Source of the DNA: an uncultured Myxococcales bacterium | GTDB taxonomy: Bacteria; Myxococcota; Myxococcia; Myxococcales; Myxococcaceae | Reading direction: 5' to 3' | Assembly (NCBI GenBank): GCA_937980205.1 | Contig: CALJKW010000017.1 | Span: forward strand, 24,624 to 88,623 | Length of the DNA stretch: 64,000 nucleotides | Part shown: one piece after another, positions 53,854-63,933 of the stretch | Layout of the letters: the number at the start of each line of letters is the position of its first letter | How positions within the stretch are numbered: position 1 is the first letter of the stretch | The notes under the pieces: generated by a model | What the model saw: only the letters and a program-made list of their open reading frames with translations | Told to the model about the DNA's origin: nothing | The model's database searches: none | Made by a program: the position numbers and the translations under genes

Positions 53854-54422
53854 CGCGCCACCGCCTTCTTGATGCGGCCGAGGAACTCGGCGGGCGTGCC
53901 GAGGTCCTCCGGCTTCTCGAGCTGGCGGAGCTTCGGCTTGGGAGCGTCGCTCTTCTCGTAGAACGAGATGCCGCGGGTATCGCGGATGGCGCGCAGCTCT
54001 CCGAATTCGTTCTTGGTGAAGGTGACCTTGCCGGCGGAGAGCCCGTTCACCAGCCACACGTTCGGAGCGTCTGCGGCCGGCTCGAGGAACAGCAGGCAGT
54101 CTTCTCCGGACGTGAACTTCGGAGCGCCGGCGACGTGGGCGCCGACGTTGCCGACGACGCCGCCGGGGTTGCGGACGAGCAGGGTGGCGCCCGGGGAGAC
54201 CTTGCCCTTGAGCACCTCGGTGACCTGGATCTCGACCCAGGTCTCGATGGTGCGGTTGCCCTCGGTCCACGTCGACTGGGTCGAGCCGACGCTGGCGCGG
54301 ACGACGAGGGGTGAGCGCTTCGCCAGCTCCTCGAAGGTCTGGGCGATGACGACGCTTCCGAGGGTGGGGAGCGTGAGGAGCAACAGCCCGACGAGGACTG
54401 AGCGGGGCATTCGCTGGGACAT
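53850..54422 (-). CDS. Exported partner of the metalloprotease
   Basis: 190 aa. Signal peptide SVLVGLLLLTLPTLGSVVIA. The mature domain begins TFEELAKRSPLVVRASVGST and contains TWVEIQVTEVLKGKVSPGAT and FTSGEDCLLFLEP, a beta-sandwich seen next to surface metalloproteases in myxobacteria. Stop overlaps the protease ATG (ATGA), implying a matched pair; it may be an inhibitor, chaperone or propeptide-like factor (inference). Confidence 0.72.
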   Translation of the reverse strand: MSQRMPRSVLVGLLLLTLPTLGSVVIAQTFEELAKRSPLVVRASVGSTQSTWTEGNRTIETWVEIQVTEVLKGKVSPGATLLVRNPGGVVGNVGAHVAGAPKFTSGEDCLLFLEPAADAPNVWLVNGLSAGKVTFTKNEFGELRAIRDTRGISFYEKSDAPKPKLRQLEKPEDLGTPAEFLGRIKKAVAR

Positions 54423-54481
54423 GGGGAACGAAGCTCCTTGGTGCGTCCGGCCTTAAGGTGCCTCTACACTACCCCACACCG

Positions 54482-54874
54482 ATGCCCGGGCGCGTCGTCT
54501 TCTTCGTCTCTCAGCCGAGCTTCGAGGCCGCCTGGCAGGCCGCCTCGCTGGGCATCACTGCGACCGCGATGGGCGACGACGTCTTCTTCGTCTTCGCGTT
54601 CGATGCCCTGCGCGCGCTGATGCGCGACGCGTTCGGGAAGCCGCACACCGAGCGCGAGGCCGCCGAGAGCGCGCGGGCCGAGGGGCTCGGAGTCCCGACG
54701 CCGGCGCGCATGCTGAGCGAGGCCCGCGCCATGGGCGCGAAGATCATCGTCTGCGATACGACGCTGAAGCTGTGCGGCCTCACCGCCCACGACGTCGAGA
54801 ACAAGATCGACGAGGTGATGGGGCTCGCGGCGATCTGGCGGCTGACGCAGGACGCGCGGACGCTGAGCTTTTGA
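54482..54874 (+). CDS. DsrE/DsrF-like protein
   Basis: 130 aa from the ATG at 54482. Alpha/beta sandwich with RVVFFVSQPSFEAAWQAASL, GDDVFFVFAFDALRAL, and a late AKIIVCDTTLKLCGL whose cysteines occupy the position used for sulfur relay in DsrE/TusD proteins. Possible sulfur-carrier or regulatory role; no partner subunits adjacent. Confidence 0.75.
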   Translation: MPGRVVFFVSQPSFEAAWQAASLGITATAMGDDVFFVFAFDALRALMRDAFGKPHTEREAAESARAEGLGVPTPARMLSEARAMGAKIIVCDTTLKLCGLTAHDVENKIDEVMGLAAIWRLTQDARTLSF

Positions 54875-54915
54875 AGGCTCGCATCCGCGCGTTTCCGTCG
54901 AATCAGAGGCAGCGG

Positions 54916-55986
54916 TCAGTTGCAGGTTCGCCCATAGAATTTATTGGACGAGTTCCGGACGAAGACCTGTGTTTCGCTGCCGGTCGAGTTGGTTGTGACC
55001 GTAGGTGCCGAGTTCGTTCCGCCCGTAGGCGCTCCACAATCCCGAAAGCCCGTGTCCCAGCCGGAATTGTAAGAGCGGCAAGCTACATTTCCATCGCTGC
55101 CGCGAAGGACGCACACGTCGAGCTTGTTGGCTCCCTTTGAAGCGACCGCTGGATCGGATGCAACTCCGCCGCTGGGCGCCCCAAGGCCTGTCCAACTACT
55201 CCAAACGAAGCCACACGGGTTCGGGAAGGGCAGGCAAGAATAGGTGATATTCCGCCAGTACAGGTTGTCATCTGTGCCGCGCACAAAGATGTCTACGCGG
55301 TTCGTGCCCCAAGATACTGCCGCTGGCGATGAGCCACCCTTGAGTGCGCCATCTGTTTTTGCCGCCATCCCGGTCCAATAGCCGGTGCCATTGCCAGGAT
55401 TTGGATCGCTTCCGAAGTACGTTCCGTAGAGCAAGGCGCCATCGCTCGCGCGACCAGCGAAGGCCCAGTACACTTGATCTGACCCGTCGACGTACGAGGC
55501 GATGGCTGGGGACGTGTCGATTGTATCAGCAACAGCTGATGAGTATGGGGAGGTGTTGATGTAGCTACAGAGTGCGAAGCCCGATACGTATTGTTCGAGA
55601 GCCCATACCAGCTTCCCGGTTGACGAATCGCGATGTGCCAGCAATTCGCAGCCGTTGGGGTCCTTGGTTGGTGCCACCGAGAGACGCCCAGTAATTGCCG
55701 TCGTGACATTGCCGAGTGTCGACGATGAGTCCGTGTACTTGAGCGTCATTGCGACGGAGCCCCCCCCCGACGCGATCGCATAGAACCATGTTCCGGAGTA
55801 TTTCCCGCTGGCAGCGGGCGCCGAACTGTACGTCGTTGAATCGTCACCCCACGGTCCGGTCCAACTCGTGCTCAAGGCCTGCTGATTTACATCGCTTTCT
55901 TGGTCCACCACGGTGGATTCGCGTGTGGGGTCGCCACAAGCAAGAGTCGTTGCCAGCAGCGCAAATGCGGGAAATCGCTTGATCAT
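54916..55986 (-). CDS. Lipoprotein with propeller/lectin-like repeats, lower GC
   Basis: 356 aa from the ATG at 55986 behind GGAGAC. Lipobox LLATTLAC (Cys17). The mature protein has repeated Ser/Gly/Trp-rich units (YWTGMAAKTDGALKGGSSPA, VDIFVRGTDDNLYWRNITY, LDVCVLRGSDGNVACRSYN) like seven-bladed PLL/fucolectin propellers that bind carbohydrate. Codon choice is visibly more A/T-rich than the neighbours, and an IS scar lies upstream, so recent acquisition is likely. Confidence 0.75.
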   Translation of the reverse strand: MIKRFPAFALLATTLACGDPTRESTVVDQESDVNQQALSTSWTGPWGDDSTTYSSAPAASGKYSGTWFYAIASGGGSVAMTLKYTDSSSTLGNVTTAITGRLSVAPTKDPNGCELLAHRDSSTGKLVWALEQYVSGFALCSYINTSPYSSAVADTIDTSPAIASYVDGSDQVYWAFAGRASDGALLYGTYFGSDPNPGNGTGYWTGMAAKTDGALKGGSSPAAVSWGTNRVDIFVRGTDDNLYWRNITYSCLPFPNPCGFVWSSWTGLGAPSGGVASDPAVASKGANKLDVCVLRGSDGNVACRSYNSGWDTGFRDCGAPTGGTNSAPTVTTNSTGSETQVFVRNSSNKFYGRTCN

Positions 55987-56212
55987 GTTGTCTCCGTTGA
56001 ACTGGGTTAGGCACAAACACATTGAGAATGAGCGGACCGAGGGCGGTGGTGATCCTCGACCGCACAGTGGTTTGGGTTGGGTGGCCGAGACTTGTGGTCG
56101 ATGGTGCGCGCTGCTCGTCAGTCGGGGTGCGACTGTTTGAAACGTTGCGGAATTTGCGGCATCGACAAGCTAACGTGCCCCATCCTGGATTGCTTGAATA
56201 TCGAGTTGTGAG

Positions 56213-56757
56213 TTCCGAAAAATCTGGCCGCTCCCGTTCCAAAATCTGGCCGGTCGTAAGGCCGGGCGTTCCGGCAGAAGGCGGTGATGTACGGGATGGC
56301 GAAGTGAATCAGCGTGAAACGCTGCGTGAGGCTGGGCACGCGCAGCTGACCGTTAAGAAGCAGAACGGGGTCTCTGGCCGGACGATGCCCATGTCGAGGA
56401 ACCAGCGGAAGAGCAGGTTGTAGTCGAGTTGCTCGCAGAACTGCCGCTCGCTGCGGACCGAGTAGAGGGCCATGAGCACGGACGCCTTCAGCAGTTGCTC
56501 GGGCGGAATGCTCGGCCGGCCCATGCGGCTGTACATCTTGTCGAACGTCAGCGAGAGCGTGGCCAGCGCGCCGTCGGCCAGGTCCTTGATGCGCCGCAGC
56601 GGGTGGTCTTTCGGCACTCGGTCCCCCGGCGTTCTCAGGCTGAACATCGACTCTTGCTGCTTCGTAGTTCCGCGCATCGTTCCCTCCGATGCGCGTCCTC
56701 TCTCACGAGAAGGTGCGGGCTGTCGATCCCCCGCCGAGGGACTTTCTCAACAGCCTG
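56213..56757 (-). mobile_element. Insertion-sequence scar
   Basis: The right boundary carries CAGGCTGTTGAGAAAGTCCC (reverse strand, 56738-56757), a terminal inverted repeat type seen in IS1182/IS5-like elements. A truncated transposase (56309-56677) follows. At the left, TTCCGAAAAATCTGGCCG and TTCCAAAATCTGGCCG (56213-56252, 24 bp apart) resemble IS21-family terminal repeats. Probably remains of two different elements. The remaining 56023-56308 sequence has no gene I can support. Confidence 0.5.
56309..56677 (-). pseudogene. Truncated DDE transposase (IS1182/IS5-like), N-terminal fragment
   Basis: About the first 95 codons of a transposase are intact: KQQESMFSLRTPGDRVPKDH, SRMGRPSIPPEQLLKASVLM and QFCEQLDYNLLFRWFLDM. 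The frame then leaves the family and stops; the DDE catalytic domain is missing. Not functional. Confidence 0.75.
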
Positions 56758-56841
56758 CTAGACGGCGCTTGCGCGGCGACGTGCCAGGAAGCAGACCCGC
56801 GCATGAGCCTACTCGTGTGTGCACGCGCATCGACTTCTGCG

Positions 56842-58029
56842 TCACAACGACTGCACGATGCGAATCTCGACCTGCACCGGGTTGGTGGTAGAGGACATCA
56901 TCAGCTTCTGGCAGAGCGCGCCCTGCATCACGATGCTGCCGGCCATCAGCGTCCAGGTGTCCGGTCCGGAGGGCTGCGGCGTGCCGTCGATGATGACGGA
57001 AACAAGGTCGTTGCTCGACGGCGTCGCCTCGAGGGTGTAGCGGCAGAGACTGTCGCCGGCGAGGTTGTCGCTGATCTGAGCAAGCGCCGCGGCGAGCTGG
57101 GTTCCGTTCGACGCCTGGTAGAACGCTTTCGCGCACACATTCTGGCCAGGCAGACAAGTATTGCCTGTGCCGCACTCCGAATCCATGCCCATGGGGCACG
57201 TGCGCTGGAAGCCGCCCGCGATGGCCATCGCGTTAAGGATGTCCGACGCGTTGAACATTCCAGTTGTGCCGGCGACATCTGAGCCGAAGCCGACGACGAT
57301 CGTGCGAATGCCCTTCATGCGAAGGTCGCGAATCGCCTGCACCGACCCGTCGGTGTCGAGACAGCCGAGGGTGCAGTACGGTCCGACCGGCGGGCCGATG
57401 CTGCATGCCGAGATAGGATTCACCGTGCACTGGCAATTACCGGCCATGCAGTTGTTCTGATTGTTCGGGTTGCAGTTCGGCAGACCGTCAGTGAGAAGCA
57501 GTACGAAGTCTTCGCGCTGGGGATCGTTCAGCTCCGGCAGCGAACCCACGAACTGGAGAGACAGCGCTGTCGGAGTTCCGCCGCCCGGCACGAGGCCCTG
57601 GACGTTCGTGTTGATCGCGCTCGCCTGCGCCTGCAAGTCTGCATCGGAGTCGCTCGGCACAGCGATCGCGTTCATAACCTCATTCGCGCCCGAAGCATCG
57701 CATTGGGTGCCCTTCGGGTAGATCGTCATGCCCATTCGCGCGACGCGACCCTGGCTCGAGAGGAACGTACCCATGACGCTCTTGAGCGTGTCCATCTTGC
57801 GCGGGTTCGTACCCGACACCGGCTGCATCGAGTTCTCGCCGTCGTTCATCGAGCCGGACTTGTCGATGAGCATCATCAGGTTCGGCTTGAGCTGCTTGGC
57901 CGTCACCGTCTTCGTCTGCGTCGTCTGTGCGATCGCGAGCGGCGTCACCGGCTCGAAGTCGTACGTCTGACAGCCGACCCCCAGGGCCAGCACCGCAAGA
58001 GAGGAGACCGCCCGCAGAGCAGAGTTCAT
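56842..58029 (-). CDS. cglB: Gliding-motility lipoprotein CglB-like, von Willebrand A domain
   Basis: 395 aa, about CglB size. Lipobox VLALGVGC (Cys20), then QTYDFEPVTPLAIAQTTQTK, a start characteristic of CglB. The vWA domain begins PNLMMLIDKSGSM with MIDAS residues D56, S58 and S60, followed by GGGTPTALSL and LLTDGLPNC. Many cysteines suggest disulfides. In Myxococcus xanthus CglB is the outer-membrane adhesin coupling the Agl-Glt motor to the substrate. It is followed by the CglD-like gene's terminus on the same strand, consistent with one motility locus. Confidence 0.75.
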   Translation of the reverse strand: MNSALRAVSSLAVLALGVGCQTYDFEPVTPLAIAQTTQTKTVTAKQLKPNLMMLIDKSGSMNDGENSMQPVSGTNPRKMDTLKSVMGTFLSSQGRVARMGMTIYPKGTQCDASGANEVMNAIAVPSDSDADLQAQASAINTNVQGLVPGGGTPTALSLQFVGSLPELNDPQREDFVLLLTDGLPNCNPNNQNNCMAGNCQCTVNPISACSIGPPVGPYCTLGCLDTDGSVQAIRDLRMKGIRTIVVGFGSDVAGTTGMFNASDILNAMAIAGGFQRTCPMGMDSECGTGNTCLPGQNVCAKAFYQASNGTQLAAALAQISDNLAGDSLCRYTLEATPSSNDLVSVIIDGTPQPSGPDTWTLMAGSIVMQGALCQKLMMSSTTNPVQVEIRIVQSL

Positions 58030-58054
58030 GACCTCTCCATCCTAACCGCGAACC

Positions 58055-59401
58055 TCAGTTGATGGGTGGCAGTTCCGTAACCGGAGCGGTCACGGCCTGA
58101 ATGTCCCACTTGAAGTTGTCGATGAGCACCGACGAGTCGTACTGGGCGTCGCCCTCGTCCAAGATGATGAAGCGCAGCTTGATGGTCTCGCCCGGCGTGA
58201 CCGGAGCCGTCGTGCGCAGCCAGCCCGTGCCGCCGCCGACCTTGAGCGTCGAGCCGACCGGCGTGCGGTCATAGCCGGTGCGCGCGAGCAGCGACGCCGG
58301 CTTGGTGCAGGTGTTCGAGACCATCACGCCGTCGGCGTTCGGGCCCATGTACGAGTCGCACACGTCGAAGAAGCCGTTGTTGATCGTCACCGGCTGCCCC
58401 ATCGAGTCGTAGCTGATGTTGCACGTCGGCTTCGTCGTGCCGGTCTTGCACTGGCCCATCGGCAGCTTCGTCGTGTCGAGGCCCGACGACTCGAGGATCG
58501 CGATGAAGCGGTCGTTGTAGTCGGTGCAGATGAACTCGGGGTACTCGGCCGAGAAGAACGCGAACTCGAACGAGAAGCTCTTCGCGTTCTGCGGGACCTG
58601 GATGTTGAAGGAGATCTCGGTCAGGTCCTCAGCCTGCGGCTGCGTCGGGTTGCCGCACTTCGGGCGCGCCCACAGCGGGTGCGGAGCCGTCGTGTTGAAC
58701 TCGAACCCGGGCTGCGGGTTCTGCGTCGCCGCGTCGATCATGTCGCGCGCCTGCCCCGTCGAGAGCAGCACCATCTGCGCGCCGGCCTTGGGCGTGAAGT
58801 TGTCGCCGAAGCGCGTGCGGACGGCGCGCGCGTTCGCGTTGCCCGCCATGAAGTTCGAGCCCGTCACGAAGCCGCACAGGCCGATCGCCTTCGCGTAGTC
58901 GCCCGCGGTGCCGCCGGTCAGGCCGCCCTCGCACGTCGGCGGCGCCTCGTCGACCTGGCCGTCGCAGTTGTCGTCGACCTTGTTCATGCCGTCTTCGATC
59001 GCGTACGGGCCGACCAGCGGCTCGTCGTCGTTGCAGTCGGTCTCGCCGTAGTTCGCGCCGTCGTTGTCGAAGTCGCGGCCGATGATGTGGTTGTCGACCT
59101 TGCCGTCGCAGTCCTCGTCGATCTGGTTGAGCGTCTCGGTGCCGCCCGGGCGCACGTTCGGGTCGTTGTCGTTGCAGTCACCCAGGCACGTCGACACGCC
59201 GTCATTGTCGTTGTCGAAGCACGTCTGCTGCTGACCGCCGCCGCCGGTGCCGGTTCCCGCGCCCGTGCCGCCCGCGCCGGTGCCTGCGCCCGTCCCGCTC
59301 GTCCCGCCGCCGGTGCCGGAGCCGCCGACCTTCACACCGTCTCCGGTGTCTCCGCAGGCAACGAGGAACAGCCCGGAAAGAACCAGCGCCTGAATTCGCA
59401 T
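58055..59401 (-). CDS. CglD-like lipoprotein with MopE metal-binding repeats
   Basis: 448 aa from the ATG at 59401, preceded by GGGAGCA. Lipobox LFLVAC (Cys16). A Gly/Thr linker leads to Ca-binding-like Asp repeats (DNDNDGVSTCLGDCNDND; DFDNDGANYGETDCNDDEP; DDNCDGQVDEAPP), as in the MopE motif of CglD. The C-terminal part is a choice-of-anchor-L-type beta domain (FSFEFAFFSAEYPEFICTDY). Shorter than M. xanthus CglD. It sits directly upstream of the cglB-like gene in the same direction, supporting a motility adhesion role. Confidence 0.65.
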   Translation of the reverse strand: MRIQALVLSGLFLVACGDTGDGVKVGGSGTGGGTSGTGAGTGAGGTGAGTGTGGGGQQQTCFDNDNDGVSTCLGDCNDNDPNVRPGGTETLNQIDEDCDGKVDNHIIGRDFDNDGANYGETDCNDDEPLVGPYAIEDGMNKVDDNCDGQVDEAPPTCEGGLTGGTAGDYAKAIGLCGFVTGSNFMAGNANARAVRTRFGDNFTPKAGAQMVLLSTGQARDMIDAATQNPQPGFEFNTTAPHPLWARPKCGNPTQPQAEDLTEISFNIQVPQNAKSFSFEFAFFSAEYPEFICTDYNDRFIAILESSGLDTTKLPMGQCKTGTTKPTCNISYDSMGQPVTINNGFFDVCDSYMGPNADGVMVSNTCTKPASLLARTGYDRTPVGSTLKVGGGTGWLRTTAPVTPGETIKLRFIILDEGDAQYDSSVLIDNFKWDIQAVTAPVTELPPIN

Positions 59402-59681
59402 CGCGTGCTCCCGATATGAAGATGGACCGGTACGACGACGCGCATAGATCCACAGGTGCGACCCGGTGCGCAAGGGCTCGGAGGCGAATTTCTTCAGTGG
59501 TTCTGGATGGTTAACAGAGTTATCAGGTGCGGCAGTGTCGCTGGAAGTAGGATATCCAATGGGTCCAAGCCCGCAGAATCGCGAGCCGCTCCGGACGCGG
59601 CGGACTGCAGTCGTAAACGGGTGTCACAGCAGCGAGACAACCGCGCGCCACTCGCTAAAAGGCATTAGGGTGTCCCCGACC
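59402..59681. other. Divergent intergenic region, no gene seen
   Basis: 280 bp between the cglD-like (-) and RimK-like (+) genes. A/T-richer patches (TGGTTAACAGAGTTATCAGG near 59507-59526) suggest promoters. The frame upstream of 59682 is open but lacks protein-like composition, so I did not extend the ligase into it. Confidence 0.4.
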
Positions 59682-60566
59682 ATGCGCCTCACCGTGCTCT
59701 CGCGCAGCGCCACGGTCCCGTCGACCGCGCGGCTGGTGCACGAAGCGCGGGAGCGCGGCCACAAGGTGCAGGTGCTGAACCCGGTGAAGCTCGAGCTCGT
59801 CTTCGATCGCGACGGCCAGGGGCTCTTTCACGAGGGCAAGCGCGTGCCGGTGCCCGACGTCGTGGTGCCGCGGCTCGCCGGCTCGATCGCCACGTACGGC
59901 CTCGCCGTCGTCGAGCAGTTCGCGATGCGCGGGGCCATCGTGATGAACGGTGCGCGCGCCATCGCCCGCTCGCGCAACCCGATGCGGTTTCTGCAGGTGC
60001 TCGCCGCGAACGGCCTCGAGATTCCGCCGACGCGCATGGTGCACGAGGCGAGCGATCTCGATCGCCTGAGCAAGAGCGTCGGCGGCTTTCCGCTCTTCGT
60101 GAAGATCCTCCGCGGCACCGAGAAGCACGGCACCATGGTGTGCGAGACGAAGAAGTCGCTGCAGGCGGCGCTCGAGGCCGTGCTCGGCCTCGGCCACGAT
60201 CTCGTGCTGCAGCAGTACCTGAAGGGCAGCCGCGACCTCCGCGTGCTCGTGATCGGCGGCGAGGCCGTCGGCGCCGTCGCGAAGAAGTCGGTGAAGAAGT
60301 CGCGCAAGCCGAAGGTGACCGCGACGCTGCTGACCCCCGCAGCGGGCCGCCTCGCCGAGCGCGCCGCGAAGGCGCTCGCGCTCGAGGTCTGCACGGTCGA
60401 CCTGCTCGAGGGCTCGAGCGGCATGCACGTGCTCGAGGTGAACGCGACGCCCGCGATCCCCGACCTCGAGAAGGTGACCCGTCTCAACATCGCGCGGCTC
60501 GTCGTCGAGCGCGCCGAGGCGCTGTTCGAATCTGGAAGGCTCAAGGCCGCAAGTGACAAGGAGTAG
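59682..60566 (+). CDS. RimK-like ATP-grasp ligase
   Basis: 294 aa from the ATG at 59682. The N-terminal domain (RLTVLSRSATVPSTARLVHE, VPDVVVPRLAGSIATYGLAV) and central ATP-grasp (FPLFVKILRGTEKHGTMVCE, LVLQQYLKGSRDLRVLVIGG, VLEVNATPAIPDLEKVT) match RimK-type glutamate ligases, which add Glu or similar to a protein or peptide. NATPAI replaces the usual NSSPG-type Mg loop. Co-linear with the next two genes. Substrate unknown. Confidence 0.85.
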   Translation: MRLTVLSRSATVPSTARLVHEARERGHKVQVLNPVKLELVFDRDGQGLFHEGKRVPVPDVVVPRLAGSIATYGLAVVEQFAMRGAIVMNGARAIARSRNPMRFLQVLAANGLEIPPTRMVHEASDLDRLSKSVGGFPLFVKILRGTEKHGTMVCETKKSLQAALEAVLGLGHDLVLQQYLKGSRDLRVLVIGGEAVGAVAKKSVKKSRKPKVTATLLTPAAGRLAERAAKALALEVCTVDLLEGSSGMHVLEVNATPAIPDLEKVTRLNIARLVVERAEALFESGRLKAASDKE

Positions 60567-60569
60567 AAC

Positions 60570-60977
60570 GTGATCGCGTTGCTGTTGACTGCTGTGCTGG
60601 CCCAGGCCCCCGACGTCTCGGGGCTGTACGAGCTCACCACCGAGGGCTCGACGCAGAAGGTGAAGGCGGGCGAGAAGGGCAAGCTCGTGCTCGGCATCCG
60701 CGCGAAGTCGGGCGCGCACATCTCCGACGAGGCGCCGCTCAAGATCGAGCTCAAGGCGACCGGCGCGAAGATGGAGAAGGACAAGCTCGCCTACAAGGAC
60801 TCGATCGGCACGAAGAGGGACGGCGCCGAGTACCCGGACCCGCAGTTCGAGGTGCCCTTCACGGCGCCCAGCGCAGGCAAGGCGAGCATCGAGGCGAAGG
60901 CGAAGTTCTTCGTGTGCACGGACAAGGTCTGCGCTCCGCAGACGAAGACCGTCACGCTGCCGGTGGACGTGATCTGA
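60570..60977 (+). CDS. Exported DsbD-alpha/thiol-domain-like protein
   Basis: 135 aa, GTG start 4 nt after the ligase stop. Signal peptide LLLTAVLAQA. Beta-sandwich ending CTDKVCAPQTKTVTLP, where the C-x4-C pair matches the DsbD N-terminal disulfide-exchange site. Its stop overlaps the rlmB start (TGATG). Role uncertain. Confidence 0.68.
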   Translation: MIALLLTAVLAQAPDVSGLYELTTEGSTQKVKAGEKGKLVLGIRAKSGAHISDEAPLKIELKATGAKMEKDKLAYKDSIGTKRDGAEYPDPQFEVPFTAPSAGKASIEAKAKFFVCTDKVCAPQTKTVTLPVDVI

Positions 60978-62302
60978 TGCCCGGCCGCGGAGGGGGATTT
61001 CGAGGAGGCGGACGCGGTGGTGGCGGCGGCGGCAAGTTCCGCGGCGGCGGTGGTGGCGGCTTTCGCGGCGGAGGCGGAGGCGGCGAGCGCCGTGGCGGCG
61101 GAGAGTCTCGCGGCGGCGGCGGCGGCGGTGGTGGCTTTCGCGGTGGAGCAGGCGGCGGTGAACGCCGTGGCGGCGGAGAATCTCGCGGCGGCTTCGGTGG
61201 CGGGGGCGGTAAGCGCTTTGGAGCCGGCGGCGGCAAGCGCAGCTTCGGAGGCAAGCGCGCCTTCGGCGGCGGCGACGCGCGCGGAGGCTCCGGCGGCGGC
61301 GAGCGCGGCGGCGAATCTCGCGGCGGCTTCGGCGGCAAGCGCGGCGGAGAATCGCGCGGCGGCTTCGGCAGCAAGCGCAGCTTCGGCGGCGGCGCCAAGC
61401 GCTTCGGCGGCAAGCGCGACTTCGGCGGCAACGACCGCGGCTTCCGCGGAGGACGTCCGAGCTACGACCGCGGCTCGCGAGACTCGGAGTCCGAGCACGG
61501 CGGCCCGAACGCCGGCTTCGCGCGCGGCTTCGATCAGGCCGAGCGCGACCTGCCGGGCGAGGCCTCTTCCTCCTCGTCACGCTTCGTCTTCGGCGTGAAC
61601 CCGGCGCTCGAGGCGCTGCGGGCGCGGCCCGAGCAGATCGAGCGGCTGTACTATGCGGAGGGCTCGATGAACCCGAGCGTCGCGGGCGAGATCCTCTCGC
61701 GCGCGAAGGACGCCGGCGTGCGCGTCGACCAGGTCCCGCGCGAGCGGCTGTTGAACTTCGCCGAGGGCGGAGTCCACCAGGGCATCGTCCTCGAGATGCG
61801 CGAGTTCGAGTACGCCGAGCTCGACGAGCTGACGAAGGAGCCCGGCCTCGTCGTCGTCCTCGACTCGCTGCAGGATCCGCAGAACGTCGGCGCCATCATC
61901 CGCAGCGCCAACGCCTTCGGCGCCAAGGGCGTCGTGCTCGCGAAAGATCGCGCCGCGGCCATCACCGGCGCGGTCGTGAAGGCCAGCGCCGGCGCGACGG
62001 AGCACACGAAGATCGTCCGCGTCACGAACCTCTCTCGCGCGCTCGAAGAGCTGAAGGCCGCGGGCTACTGGACGGTCGCCGCGGATCCCGAAGGCGAGCC
62101 GCTCGGCACCAAGAAGCTCGACGGCCCCCTCGCGGTCGTCATCGGCGCGGAGGGCCCCGGCGTTCGCCAGGGCGTGCTCGCGCACTGCGACTTCAAGGTC
62201 CGCATTCCGATGCTCGGCAACGTCGCGTCGCTGAACGCGTCGGTCTCCGCCGGCATCCTGCTCTACGAGATCGTCCGCCAGCGAACGCCGGCCGGTGCCT
62301 GA
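60977..62302 (+). CDS. rlmB: 23S rRNA Gm2251-type 2'-O-methyltransferase with RGG-rich N-terminus
   Basis: 441 aa. The catalytic part (about 200-441) is a typical SPOUT TrmH/RlmB protein: substrate-binding domain FVFGVNPALEALRAR, then motif 1 DSLQDPQNVGAIIRSAN, motif 2 VIGAEGPGVR and motif 3 IPMLGNVASLNASVSAGILL. RlmB is normally about 245 aa; here about 190 residues of Gly/Arg/Phe-rich sequence (FRGG, GERRGG, GKRSFGG repeats) precede it. Such RGG tracts bind RNA and can drive condensate formation. ATG chosen at the coupled start. Confidence 0.87.
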   Translation: MPGRGGGFRGGGRGGGGGGKFRGGGGGGFRGGGGGGERRGGGESRGGGGGGGGFRGGAGGGERRGGGESRGGFGGGGGKRFGAGGGKRSFGGKRAFGGGDARGGSGGGERGGESRGGFGGKRGGESRGGFGSKRSFGGGAKRFGGKRDFGGNDRGFRGGRPSYDRGSRDSESEHGGPNAGFARGFDQAERDLPGEASSSSSRFVFGVNPALEALRARPEQIERLYYAEGSMNPSVAGEILSRAKDAGVRVDQVPRERLLNFAEGGVHQGIVLEMREFEYAELDELTKEPGLVVVLDSLQDPQNVGAIIRSANAFGAKGVVLAKDRAAAITGAVVKASAGATEHTKIVRVTNLSRALEELKAAGYWTVAADPEGEPLGTKKLDGPLAVVIGAEGPGVRQGVLAHCDFKVRIPMLGNVASLNASVSAGILLYEIVRQRTPAGA

Positions 62303-62383
62303 GCTCACGTCCTCTCACCGGGGACGACAGGCGATCGAACGGCCTCTTCGTGGGGCCCAAGACGCTAGGCTGGGCCGGTAGAG

Positions 62384-63580
<1,197 letters not shown>

Positions 63581-63628
63581 GAAGAAGAAGGAGAGCTGCA
63601 CGAGTTCTTTGCTGCTTCAAAAAAACAC

Positions 63629-63712
<84 letters not shown>

Positions 63713-63720
63713 AGAGCAGT

Positions 63721-63794
<74 letters not shown>

Positions 63795-63814
63795 ATGTCG
63801 CAGCACCGCAGCAC

Positions 63815-63887
63815 GCCCCGATAGCTCAGATGGCAGAGCGCATCCTTGGTAAGGATGAGGTCTCCGGTTCAATCCCGGATCGGGGCT
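63815..63887 (+). tRNA. tRNA-Thr (GGT)
   Basis: Acceptor GCCCCGA / TCGGGGC, D arm AGCTCAGATGGCAGAGC, anticodon loop TTGGTAA (GGT), T arm CCGGTTCAATCCCGG. Last tRNA before tuf. Confidence 0.93.
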
Positions 63888-63933
63888 CAAACGCAGTCCC
63901 ACCGCTTCATCGAAGAAGCACATCGAGGGAACA

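Noticed and set aside
56118..56339. Small ORF on the - strand in the IS scar
   Set aside because: Spans IS21-like end repeats and the transposase break point; no homology or ribosome-binding site, so treated as junction sequence.
59466..59681. 72-residue N-terminal extension of the RimK-like ligase
   Set aside because: The upstream codons are not protein-like, and the family's first strand begins at the ATG at 59682.
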